Shown here piece after piece: positions 31,969-38,680 of a stretch of 41,137 nucleotides of DNA. Positions within the stretch are counted from its first letter, which is position 1, and the number at the start of each line of letters is the position of its first letter. The notes below the pieces were generated by a model that was not told the origin of the DNA, did no database searches, and saw only the letters and a list, made by a program, of their open reading frames with translations. Made by a program: the position numbers and the translations under genes. Source of the stretch: Candidatus Gastranaerophilales bacterium (GTDB lineage: Bacteria > Cyanobacteriota > Vampirovibrionia > Gastranaerophilales > Gastranaerophilaceae); NCBI GenBank assembly GCA_944324185.1, contig CALUVI010000015.1:1-41137 (forward strand), read 5' to 3'.

Positions 31969-32940
31969 ATGTCGAATAAACTTTTAAAAGGCGGAATAAG
32001 TAATTATATTTATAAATGGAATACTAATTCAGGAGCTTGTGATGAGTGTCAGAGCTTAGATAACACTGTTTATGATAATCCAAATGATATTCCGCCTAAG
32101 CCTCACCCTAATTGCAAGTGTTCGGTTGATATTGTTGAAGATAGTGAAAGCGATGATTCTGCGGAAATTATGTATCACGAAAAATTAAAACAGGCTTCTA
32201 TATATGTTTATACGGGTAATAGTGAAAATTTACCGGTAGAATATCGGGTAATTGAACGTAGAGAAAATTCAAATAACGGATTTTATGCAGATGTCCTGAC
32301 GAATGGAAAAGATATTATTATTGTGTACAAAGGAACAACTTTTTGGCCTCCATTAAGCGATGCCAGAAATGATATAGCAATGGCACGCTCCAGAATACCG
32401 GCTCAGGCTGCGGATGCAATTTCTCTTTATGATAAAATAAAGCGTGAAAATCCTGATAAGAATATCACGGTTACAGGTCATTCTCTTGGTGGGAGTTTAG
32501 CTGAAATTGTAGGTGCAGTAAGAGGAGCTAACGCTGTAACATTCAATGCTTATGGCGTAAGAGATATGTTTAAAAATGGCACCAGATTAAATGAGAGAAA
32601 TATTACTAATTATGTCAATGAGCTGGACTCTATTGCTGTAATAAATGGAGAAAATCACCTTGGAAGTATTTATGTCGTACCAAATATAGGGGCAGGCAAA
32701 ATAGGAATACATAAGGCAGAAGGTATGGGAAATTTGTTCCAAAGAGTTGAAAGACAGCGTGAAGAAATTATAAAAAATCGTGAAAGATTACATCCCAGAA
32801 CATTATGGGGTAAAAATAAAATTTCTTCTATACATGATACAAGAGAAAAAATAGCCAATAAGCTTAGAACAGAAATAGAAGAATTACACACAAAACTGGA
32901 TAAAAATCTAAGAGAATTTAAGCATTCCTTGAGATATTAA
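31969..32940 (+). CDS. MuF-tail/class 3 lipase fusion, putative phage-borne toxin 2
   Basis: A 323-residue protein; start at ATG 31969 with AAAGGA. Residues 15-52 carry the zinc-type tail of MuF/SPP1 gp7 minor head proteins: YKWNTNSGAC24DEC27 ... PH46PNC49KC51. The remainder is a class 3 lipase domain (about 75-255): VYKGTT strand, the nucleophile elbow G170-H-S172-L-G-G, acid D220 (NELDSIAVI) and H248 (IGIHKAEG), a complete-looking Ser-Asp-His triad. A coiled coil (256-323) ends it. The head-protein body is missing. Phospholipase activity on membranes would suit the membrane-bound putative immunity proteins beside it. Overlaps immunity gene A by 23 bp. Confidence 0.8.
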   Translation: MSNKLLKGGISNYIYKWNTNSGACDECQSLDNTVYDNPNDIPPKPHPNCKCSVDIVEDSESDDSAEIMYHEKLKQASIYVYTGNSENLPVEYRVIERRENSNNGFYADVLTNGKDIIIVYKGTTFWPPLSDARNDIAMARSRIPAQAADAISLYDKIKRENPDKNITVTGHSLGGSLAEIVGAVRGANAVTFNAYGVRDMFKNGTRLNERNITNYVNELDSIAVINGENHLGSIYVVPNIGAGKIGIHKAEGMGNLFQRVERQREEIIKNRERLHPRTLWGKNKISSIHDTREKIANKLRTEIEELHTKLDKNLREFKHSLRY

Positions 32941-33514
32941 AAGCGATTGAAAAAATTGTTAAACCTGTTATTCCAAGCATAAAAGGAATATATAATATCC
33001 AGAAATAGCAGTAAAAAATTTTAACCCATAATCTATAATATTTATTATTAATTAGCCGGGTATTTTTTATCTGGAATTGTTTTTTATCATCAATAATGCA
33101 AAAGGTAAGCAGGCTTAGAAATATTAATAATAAAATTATGGAATAATTCCAATAAATATCTACTATTCCTAATAAATTACACTTTATGAGGAGACAAAAT
33201 ATAATAGCAGTAAGTATAGAAAGAAAACATAATGTGGATATTAATGTGATTATTTTTCTTTTAGATAGTAATAATGCAAAAAAAGGTATTGATAAAAGAG
33301 CTATTACAGGAATTGAAGTAGTTCCAAAAATTGCTGAACTAAGTAAGAACATAAAAATTATGTTCTTAAAAAACTCTGAAATAGGAATAATTGTATATAA
33401 CAAGTACTTAATATTAGTGAGTACCAAACAAGAAAAGTTTACAAAAGCCAGAAGTGCAAAAAAGTTGGCACTCAATCGGTCGGGAGATTCTTCTATATAT
33501 TTTCTTATTTTCAT
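32918..33514 (-). CDS. putative immunity membrane protein A (array member)
   Basis: A 198-residue polytopic membrane protein with about five to six helices. The N-terminus KYIEESPDRLSANFFALLAF is shared with the other array members (core LSAN), and the last 70 residues (KKQFQIKNTRLINNKYYRLWVKIFYCYFW onward) are nearly identical to member C, whereas residues 31-130 differ. It converges on the lipase gene with a 23-bp 3' overlap, so it is the cognate candidate. Promoter TTGTCA-N17-TATAAT lies 6 bp before the ATG, without Shine-Dalgarno. The role is inferred. Confidence 0.65.
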   Translation of the reverse strand: MKIRKYIEESPDRLSANFFALLAFVNFSCLVLTNIKYLLYTIIPISEFFKNIIFMFLLSSAIFGTTSIPVIALLSIPFFALLLSKRKIITLISTLCFLSILTAIIFCLLIKCNLLGIVDIYWNYSIILLLIFLSLLTFCIIDDKKQFQIKNTRLINNKYYRLWVKIFYCYFWILYIPFMLGITGLTIFSIAFNISRNA

Positions 33515-33520
33515 AGATTA

Positions 33521-33549
33521 ATTATAGCTAATGCCGGTTGAAATGACAA
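33521..33549 (-). promoter_or_regulatory. leaderless-type promoter of immunity gene A
   Basis: Minus strand: TTGTCA (33544-33549), exactly 17 bp, TATAAT (33521-33526), 6 bp, ATG at 33514. The same arrangement and sequence occur before member C. Confidence 0.65.
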
Positions 33550-33565
33550 CTGCCGGTATATTTCG

Positions 33566-34150
33566 TCAGCTAAATAAAATATAACATATAAAAATTCCAA
33601 AAAACAGCAGGTTAAGGGATAGGAAGTACCAGTAAAAAATATTTACAAACTTTTTGTAATAAACATTTTTAACAAGAGCTTCATTTTTTATATTAGTTTT
33701 ATTAGTCAAATCTAATAAAAGCAGAATAAAATATATTCCCAACGTAAGCAATACTACAGGTAATCCGTAGATTGGTACGAATGCAAAAAATATCCCGCCG
33801 CCATTATTGTAATTAAATGTACTGATAAAAGGATTGACACAGATAAAAACTGTAAATAACAGAATGAAAATTTGCGTTTTTATTTGGAATTGCGGTTTTA
33901 CCAGAAACTTAAACAAAACTATTATTGGTATGATTGCAAGCAGACAAGTTATTGGTATGAAGCATACTATTATTGATAAAAATATAACAGGAATATCTAT
34001 TATTGGTGTCGAATTGTTGTTTGTAAGAATTTGTATGTATGTGCTTATTGTTCCGACGGTCGGAAACATAATATTTACAAACCCGAGCATTGCAAATAAA
34101 TTAGCACTCAATCGGTTAGGTAAATCTGCAAAATAGTTCTTTAAATTCAT
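33566..34150 (-). CDS. putative immunity membrane protein B (array member)
   Basis: A 194-residue polytopic membrane protein, about five helices. Its N-terminus, NLKNYFADLPNRLSANLFAMLGF, is close to member D and related to A and C; the centre is unique (PTVGTISTYIQIL, FNYNNGGGIFF) and the end has a YYKKFVNIFYWYF segment equivalent to the constant tail of A and C. No toxin remains at its 3' side, so it is an orphan. Likely role by family: immunity to a different toxin variant. Confidence 0.6.
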   Translation of the reverse strand: MNLKNYFADLPNRLSANLFAMLGFVNIMFPTVGTISTYIQILTNNNSTPIIDIPVIFLSIIVCFIPITCLLAIIPIIVLFKFLVKPQFQIKTQIFILLFTVFICVNPFISTFNYNNGGGIFFAFVPIYGLPVVLLTLGIYFILLLLDLTNKTNIKNEALVKNVYYKKFVNIFYWYFLSLNLLFFGIFICYILFS

Positions 34151-34156
34151 AGCGGA

Positions 34157-34184
34157 ATTGTAGCATATTTACAGAAGAAATCAA
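34157..34184 (-). promoter_or_regulatory. leaderless-type promoter of immunity gene B
   Basis: Minus strand: TTGATT (34179-34184), 16 bp, TACAAT (34157-34162), 6 bp, ATG at 34150. Weaker than those of A and C but in the same position. Confidence 0.4.
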
Positions 34185-34214
34185 AGAGAATTTAAGCATT
34201 CCTTGAGATATTAA
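34179..34214 (+). pseudogene. 3' stub of a lipase toxin gene next to member C
   Basis: Reads NQREFKHSLRY and TAA, matching the C-terminus NLREFKHSLRY of the intact lipase gene. It overlaps the end of member C by 23 bp (34192-34214), exactly as the intact toxin overlaps member A. Everything upstream of the stub is lost. Confidence 0.6.
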
Positions 34215-34806
34215 AAGCGATTGAAAAAATTGTTAAGCCCGTTATTCCAAGCATAAAAGGAATATATAATATCCAGAAATAGCAGTAAAAAATTTTAACC
34301 CATAATCTATAGTATTTATTACTAATTAGTCGGGTATTTTTTATTTGGAACTGTTTTTTATTATCAATAATGCAAAAAATTAGCAGGCAAAGATATATAA
34401 GAAAATAATATCCGCTGTAGCTGCCATATATAGTTACTAGCCCTATTAAAGTAGAAAAATCAGAGAATATACTATATCTTTGGCTCAAAACTAAAATAGC
34501 AGCATATATTAAAATAAAACATATTATTGAAATTAATATTATTGATTTTCTTTTAGAGAGTAATAATGTAAAAAATGGGATTGAAAGAAGAAATATCACG
34601 GGAAGCGAAGTTATACCAAGATTAGCAGCACAAATCAGACAAGAAGCAATTGTGTTCAAGATGAAATCAGAAGTAATCATTGACGGTAATGCTTTGATAA
34701 AACTTTTTTCGATTATTAGACAGGAAAAATTTACAAAAGCCAGAAGTGCAAAAAAGTTGGCACTCAATCGGTTGGGAGATTCTTCTATATATTTTCTTAT
34801 TTTCAT
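34192..34806 (-). CDS. putative immunity membrane protein C (array member)
   Basis: A 204-residue polytopic membrane protein. Residues 1-30 and the last 70 are almost the same as member A, while the middle (about 31-135) is different, including SFIKALPSMITSDFIL and RYSIFSDFSTLIGLV. This constant-variable-constant pattern suggests a mosaic gene whose centre decides what it recognises. About six helices. Promoter TTGTCA-N17-TATAAT, 6 bp before the ATG. Its convergent partner has been reduced to the stub at 34179-34214. Confidence 0.62.
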   Translation of the reverse strand: MKIRKYIEESPNRLSANFFALLAFVNFSCLIIEKSFIKALPSMITSDFILNTIASCLICAANLGITSLPVIFLLSIPFFTLLLSKRKSIILISIICFILIYAAILVLSQRYSIFSDFSTLIGLVTIYGSYSGYYFLIYLCLLIFCIIDNKKQFQIKNTRLISNKYYRLWVKIFYCYFWILYIPFMLGITGLTIFSIAFNISRNA

Positions 34807-34812
34807 AGATTA

Positions 34813-34841
34813 ATTATAGCTAATGCCGGTTAGAATGACAA
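34813..34841 (-). promoter_or_regulatory. leaderless-type promoter of immunity gene C
   Basis: Minus strand: TTGTCA (34836-34841), 17 bp, TATAAT (34813-34818), 6 bp, ATG at 34806; nearly identical to the promoter of member A. Confidence 0.65.
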
Positions 34842-34949
34842 CAGTCTAATCTGTTCTGTCAAACCAAGGAAAGTTACTGATGTGTTTTATTCAATCTACA
34901 AACTATTAAATAAAAAGAGATAGTAATCTATCGACAACAACGACAGGCA

Positions 34950-35000
34950 AATTTAAGAGAATTTAAACATGCATTTAACAGTATATCAAATAGTAATTAA
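34950..35000 (+). pseudogene. 3' stub of a lipase toxin gene next to member D
   Basis: Reads NLREFKHAFNSISNSN and TAA. The first seven residues equal the end of the intact lipase toxin, the last nine differ. It overlaps the end of member D by 15 bp. The frame is open upstream only to a TAA near 34910. The remaining 34807-34949 shows no gene. Confidence 0.55.
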
Positions 35001-35588
35001 TAATATCAATAATATGATAAATAGAAATGGAATATAGCAAAGAGAAAAATATAAACTGAATACATATACAAAAAAACGATAATATTTATTATTGATTAAA
35101 TATTTACTTGAAATCAAAACTTGTTTTTTATCTAAAACATAACATATCAAAGGAACAATAAGAAACAGCGGTAGTATGATATGAATATTTCCCCGGTACA
35201 GAAATACAATTAATAAAGAACTGCCCAATTCTCTTACAGAAAAGTGTTTTGCCAAATATTGAAAAAGTAATAAGAGTAAAATAAGTAAAGATATAAAATA
35301 TAACCATACAAATTTTTTCTTATGATTATTGTGTATTAGAAAAAATAGTATAGAACAAGGGAATATAGCTGGAGTTCCGGTTATTCCCAAAAATATGATA
35401 TTACTAAATATTTTACCAATTACCATCTCTTGAAAGTTTTGCAAATTATACCATTTATTCGTAACACTGCATAAACTAAGATCTGAAGTTATAGCAATTA
35501 AGAAAATAAAACTTATAAAACCGAGAAATGCTAAGAAATTAGCACTCAATCGGTTAGGTAAATCTGTAAAATAGTTCTTTAAATTCAT
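34986..35588 (-). CDS. putative immunity membrane protein D (array member)
   Basis: A 200-residue polytopic membrane protein, about six helices. Its N-terminus, NLKNYFTDLPNRLSANFLAFLGF, is nearly that of member B; the centre (SLCSVTNKWYNLQNFQEM, HFSVRELGSSL) is unique; NNKYYRFFVYVFSLYF near 170 corresponds to the constant C-terminal segment of the family. TATAAT lies 6 bp before the ATG without Shine-Dalgarno. It converges on the toxin stub at 34950-35000, so its own toxin was probably lost. Confidence 0.6.
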   Translation of the reverse strand: MNLKNYFTDLPNRLSANFLAFLGFISFIFLIAITSDLSLCSVTNKWYNLQNFQEMVIGKIFSNIIFLGITGTPAIFPCSILFFLIHNNHKKKFVWLYFISLLILLLLLFQYLAKHFSVRELGSSLLIVFLYRGNIHIILPLFLIVPLICYVLDKKQVLISSKYLINNKYYRFFVYVFSLYFSLCYIPFLFIILLILLITI

Positions 35589-35594
35589 AGTGGA

Positions 35595-35600
35595 ATTATA
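35595..35600 (-). promoter_or_regulatory. -10 element of immunity gene D
   Basis: TATAAT on the minus strand, 6 bp before the ATG at 35588. A -35 box is poor (TTCTTA-like at 17 bp). Confidence 0.4.
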
Positions 35601-35633
35601 GCATATTTATAAAAAATTAAGAAAGGAAATTCA

Positions 35634-35783
35634 ATGGCTGATTTAAAAGTTGGAAAAGAGGAGGAAATGCCTGTTTGGGGAAATTTTACCAAAACAGATT
35701 TGCTCAAGACAATTTACAGAGAAAAGAACCAGGAAGAAATGAGTGACAAAGAGGTTGAGCAAATGCTGGAAGATTTGATTTGA
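35634..35783 (+). CDS. small acidic phage protein, 49 residues
   Basis: ATG 35634 follows AAGAAAGGA, the ribosome binding site used by the other phage head genes here. The product, starting MADLKVGKEEEMPVWGNF and ending EVEQMLEDLI, is acidic with a C-terminal helix. Lies between the immunity array and the scaffold gene on the strand of the head operon. Function unknown. Confidence rests on the ribosome binding site and sensible composition. Confidence 0.6.
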   Translation: MADLKVGKEEEMPVWGNFTKTDLLKTIYREKNQEEMSDKEVEQMLEDLI

Positions 35784-35810
35784 AGGAGTACCTTGCAGGA
35801 CAGGTAGTAA

Positions 35811-35886
35811 GAGGTAATTCCGGTAATCTTAGAACCGAAACATTTTATTGTTGCGGTAAATAAAAATTTACCACAACCTGCTTGCT
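35811..35886. repeat. clover-like palindromic repeat D2
   Basis: Copy of D1 in the same orientation: CCGGTAATCTTAGAACCGAA, then TTGCGGTAAAT...ATTTACCACAACCTGCTTGCT. The first hairpin is more degenerate than in D1. Confidence 0.65.
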
Positions 35887-35896
35887 AATGTGCACT

Positions 35897-36015
35897 GAGT
35901 GGACTATTACGCTTAGTGTTCAGCATACTCTCCCCTTGTGGGAGGGTCGAAATCTTTGATTTCGGGGAGGGGTTTTATACAGATATTTTAATGCCTAAAG
36001 TTGTCTTGAACAGTA
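35897..36015. mobile_element. MITE-like copy M3, same orientation as M1
   Basis: Matches the right half of M1: GGACTATTACGCTTAGTGTTC, CTCCCCTTGTGGGAGGGTCG, GAAATCTTTGATTTC, GGGGTTTTATACAGAT and a degraded end ATGCCTAAAGTTGTCTTGAA (string given in parts). It stands in inverted orientation to M2, with the portal and toxin island between them. Confidence 0.7.
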
Positions 36016-36124
36016 GTGTCATAGGCGAGGGAATATGTGCTGTCGTTCAATTAATACCTTCTTCTTGCACGCAAAAATTTGCGTCATTGCAGGGGTAAAT
36101 CTTTAGGCTGGTAGGTGAAACTAC

Positions 36125-36243
36125 AAGCTTTACGTCATTGCGAGGCGCGTGAGCGCCGTGGCAATCCATTTTTTTCAACTGTCAAATTTGTTATAGATTG
36201 CTTCGGGCTGTTCCGGCTGCTCCCTCGCAATGACGCAGACGTA
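36125..36243. repeat. dispersed 'GTCATTGCGAGG' repeat, full unit
   Basis: Inverted-repeat element of about 119 bp: left end CGTCATTGCGAGGCGCGTGA, right end CTCCCTCGCAATGACG with GATTGCTTCGGGCTG inside. Its translation (RHCEARERRGNP) is an artefact often seen in databases. Half copies are at about 40135-40170, 40470 and 40785-40812. A GGGGTAAATCTT repeat abuts it at 36090. Nothing else is apparent in 36016-36321. Confidence 0.75.
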
Positions 36244-36321
36244 GCAGACGTAGGATGTGGTACCTTGACCGCATTAAAATTACTTTTAATATCAGAAATT
36301 AAAACAAAGAAAGGACGTTTT

Positions 36322-36927
36322 ATGGAAGAAATTCAAGAAAAAGATACCATTCAGGAGCCGGTTTTAACCGATAACTCCGCTGTTGTATCAAATGAAGCGG
36401 AAGGACAAGCGGCAAACGCCCCTTCTGATGAAAAACTTATTTTAGGCAAATTCAAATCTGTCGACGAACTAACAAAAGCTTATGCGGAGCTTGAAAAGCT
36501 ACAGGGCTCTCAGTCAAAGGAGCTCGGGGCTTTGAGGCAGAGAAACGGATTTTTCAATGCAATCGGGGAAATGCTTAATAAGCAGCAGGAAGTTAAAAAT
36601 GCTCAGGACGAGATTTCAAAAGATATGGAAAAATACAACACTCCCGAGTATTTTCAGAACCCGATTTTCAGGGAAATTTACAAAGAAGCTTTTCAAATCT
36701 TAGGTAATAATCTGGATACGGAAAGGCTTGTAGACTTGGCAGAAAACTATGTTAAATCCAGAATTTTCGCGGCTGAAAAAGCAAAAGCCGCGCAGGCAGA
36801 GACGGATAAGGCAATTGATTCTATGACTTTTTCTAAAAACAAGGTTTCATCGCTTACACCGCCTAAAAAACGGCTGGATGAGATGACGTCTAAAGAAGTT
36901 GATGATCTTCTGGAACGGCTGATTTAG
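36322..36927 (+). CDS. phage capsid scaffolding protein
   Basis: A 201-residue protein; start at ATG 36322 behind AAAGGA, because the frame further upstream is translated repeat. An acidic, disordered N-terminus (1-45) is followed by LGKFKSVDELTKAYAELEKLQGSQSKELGALRQ (about 48-80), the motif common in podovirus and siphovirus scaffolds, then coiled coil and a basic, helical C-terminus rich in Lys/Glu ending DEMTSKEVDDLLERLI. Scaffolds template capsid assembly and then leave. Located just before the major capsid gene, as expected. Confidence 0.8.
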   Translation: MEEIQEKDTIQEPVLTDNSAVVSNEAEGQAANAPSDEKLILGKFKSVDELTKAYAELEKLQGSQSKELGALRQRNGFFNAIGEMLNKQQEVKNAQDEISKDMEKYNTPEYFQNPIFREIYKEAFQILGNNLDTERLVDLAENYVKSRIFAAEKAKAAQAETDKAIDSMTFSKNKVSSLTPPKKRLDEMTSKEVDDLLERLI

Positions 36928-37044
36928 TTTAGAAGGGGATAAGTTTAGAAGTTTAGAAGAAAATAAATTCGCTAACGCTCATAAATTTATAACTTCTTCT
37001 CAACTCCTAAACAGAAAGCTCCTAATAGTAAAGAAAGGAACATT

Positions 37045-37935
37045 ATGACTACATCAAAACAAATGATAGCAACCGCTTTTTCAAAAGCGTTTAACAAACA
37101 TTTCTATGACGAACTCGTTGTAGGCAAACTTGCTCATTCAGAGATGAAAGAGCATATTAATAAAGGGGATGAAGTTGATATTATTATGCCGGGTCTGGTA
37201 ACTTTATTCGACTATGACGGCGGTGACCTTCCGGATGCGGAAGCAGCATTAACTTCTACCTGCAAAGTTAAAATTGACAGAGGTAAAGCCTTTCACTTTG
37301 AATTATCGGAAATGGAAGAAAAGATGATGGAGAAATCTGCTGATAATCCGGAAAGTCAGGTTGAGCTTGCAAAAGATTACACAAGTGATGCCATCAAGCA
37401 ATTTGCGGCGGCTGTTGATACTGCTTATGCAAACTTGTATACAAGAGCAGGACATTATCTTGATAATAACGGCGAAGCTATTACACTTACCGCACAGAAT
37501 GCAAAAGATATTTTTGCATATATGCAGGCAAAATTCCAGAGAGGCGACGGGAAAGGTCATACAAACTGGCTTGACGGCGCAATGGTCTGCGTTATCCCTC
37601 CGGAGTATCAGTTCTATTTAGGTAAATTAGATGAACTAAAATACACCGAAAGCGGCAAAGATGAAATCAGAAAAGGTTACATCGGTAACTTATGCGGCTG
37701 GGAAATCCTTGTATCAAACAATATTGCGCAGCCGGAAGACGGTATATTTTATCCGCTTTTCGGTGTAAAAGGCAAAACACTTGCAGGTGGAATTTCTTCT
37801 GACTTGAACACAGTTTTATATACTCCTGAAAAGAACTTTAATACCTGCTACAAAGGTTACGGCTTGTTCGGAGTAGGTGCTCCGAGAGCGGATTATCTGG
37901 GTACAGTCAAGGTTTCCGCAGCGCTTTCACTGTAG
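37045..37935 (+). CDS. phage major capsid protein
   Basis: A 296-residue protein matching short HK97-fold capsids of podovirus type. It has N-terminal helix TSKQMIATAFSKAFNKHFYDELVV, the E-loop/strand region GDEVDIIMPG, an alpha-spine KDYTSDAIKQFAAAVDTAYANLY (about 112-134), and the A-domain with AMVCVIPPEYQFYL, GWEILVSNNI and the final VGAPRADYLGTVKVSAALSL. It is preceded by AAAGGA, and its GC-richer, A/G-rich codons resemble a highly expressed gene. It follows the scaffold gene; identity is inferred from order and fold-like features. Confidence 0.8.
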   Translation: MTTSKQMIATAFSKAFNKHFYDELVVGKLAHSEMKEHINKGDEVDIIMPGLVTLFDYDGGDLPDAEAALTSTCKVKIDRGKAFHFELSEMEEKMMEKSADNPESQVELAKDYTSDAIKQFAAAVDTAYANLYTRAGHYLDNNGEAITLTAQNAKDIFAYMQAKFQRGDGKGHTNWLDGAMVCVIPPEYQFYLGKLDELKYTESGKDEIRKGYIGNLCGWEILVSNNIAQPEDGIFYPLFGVKGKTLAGGISSDLNTVLYTPEKNFNTCYKGYGLFGVGAPRADYLGTVKVSAALSL

Positions 37936-37973
37936 GGATAAATGTTTGGAGGAATAGTTTATTAAGATGTAAA

Positions 37974-38007
37974 AGTTAATGCCGGCTTTGTAAAGCCGGC
38001 ATTAACT
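37974..38007. other. strong hairpin between capsid and decoration genes
   Basis: AGTTAATGCCGGCTTT pairs with its perfect complement around GT. No T-run follows, so it is more likely an RNA-processing or mRNA-stabilising hairpin behind the capsid gene than a terminator. Confidence 0.6.
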
Positions 38008-38032
38008 CAATAAAAAGAAAGGAAAATTATTT

Positions 38033-38419
38033 ATGGCAAGAGATATTATAGAAGTTCAATATCCTGAATTAGACCACACGGAATCTGTTGCAAATATCGG
38101 GATTACCACAAAAACTGTTGTTCAGGCAAACGGAATTACAATAAAAGATGCTTTTTCCAACAAGAATAACTCTTTGTTTATTGTAATAACAAATTCAGGA
38201 GAATCAAGTTCCGCTTTGACAGTAAAAGCGGGTGATGCTTATCCTAATTCAATGCTTGGAGATATTGTAATAGAGCTTCCGGCTGGAATTTCTGCAATCC
38301 AACTTCAGGATTTGTCAAGATTTGAAAAAGCTGACGGGTCTATTGATTTAGATTTCAAAACCGGATTCACCGGAACAATCTTTGCAATTGCAAAATGGGC
38401 AGGCGTAAGAGAAGTATAG
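38033..38419 (+). CDS. phage head decoration-like protein
   Basis: A 128-residue beta-rich protein, starting MARDIIEVQYPELDHTES, with regular strand-like stretches (SLFIVITNSGE, ALTVKAGD, DIVIELPAGISAIQL, TIFAIAKWAGVREV). No membrane segment or signal. Small beta proteins directly after the capsid gene commonly decorate the capsid surface. I see no exact family motif, so the function is positional inference. Ribosome binding site AAAGGA. Confidence 0.6.
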   Translation: MARDIIEVQYPELDHTESVANIGITTKTVVQANGITIKDAFSNKNNSLFIVITNSGESSSALTVKAGDAYPNSMLGDIVIELPAGISAIQLQDLSRFEKADGSIDLDFKTGFTGTIFAIAKWAGVREV

Positions 38420-38436
38420 GAAAATTTTTAAAGGCG

Positions 38437-38466
38437 GGAGACAAAAGTCTCCTGTCTTTTTTAAGA
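38437..38466 (+). terminator. intrinsic terminator in the head operon
   Basis: GGAGAC-AAAA-GTCTCC stem (38437-38452) followed by TGTCTTTTTT, between the decoration-like gene and the 63-residue gene. It may be partial, reducing expression downstream of the capsid genes. Confidence 0.7.
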
Positions 38467-38476
38467 AAGGTTTCTT

Positions 38477-38668
38477 ATGTATAAGATTAAATTTTTACCG
38501 ACAGGACACATCTTTATTCTGCCGGAGAATGAAGCTAAAAAATTAAAAGAAAAAAGTCCTGATGAATACTTAATTCTGGAAAAAAACGGGAAAAAGTTTA
38601 AGGACAAAATAGGTAAACAAAAAACGGAAGATACAAAAAGTATTTTATCTAAAGTGCTGGATAACTAG
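38477..38668 (+). CDS. small basic phage protein, 63 residues
   Basis: Starts MYKIKFLPTGHIFILPENEA and is very Lys-rich (KKLKEKSPDEYL, GKKFKDKIGKQK). AAAGG ribosome binding site. Resembles the short head-tail region proteins of phages that carry an IxFxPTGxxxxxP N-terminus, but I cannot name it. It lies 12 bp before the lysozyme-like gene. Confidence 0.6.
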   Translation: MYKIKFLPTGHIFILPENEAKKLKEKSPDEYLILEKNGKKFKDKIGKQKTEDTKSILSKVLDN

Positions 38669-38680
38669 GCGGAGGCAGGT

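Noticed and set aside
33186-34136. Plus-strand frames of 100-111 residues opposite the immunity array
   Set aside because: They mirror the hydrophobic codons of the minus-strand membrane proteins and lack ribosome binding sites.
36115-36321. N-terminal extension of the scaffold gene (RHCEARERRGNP)
   Set aside because: It is the translation of a dispersed inverted repeat; the ATG at 36322 has a proper AAAGGA site.
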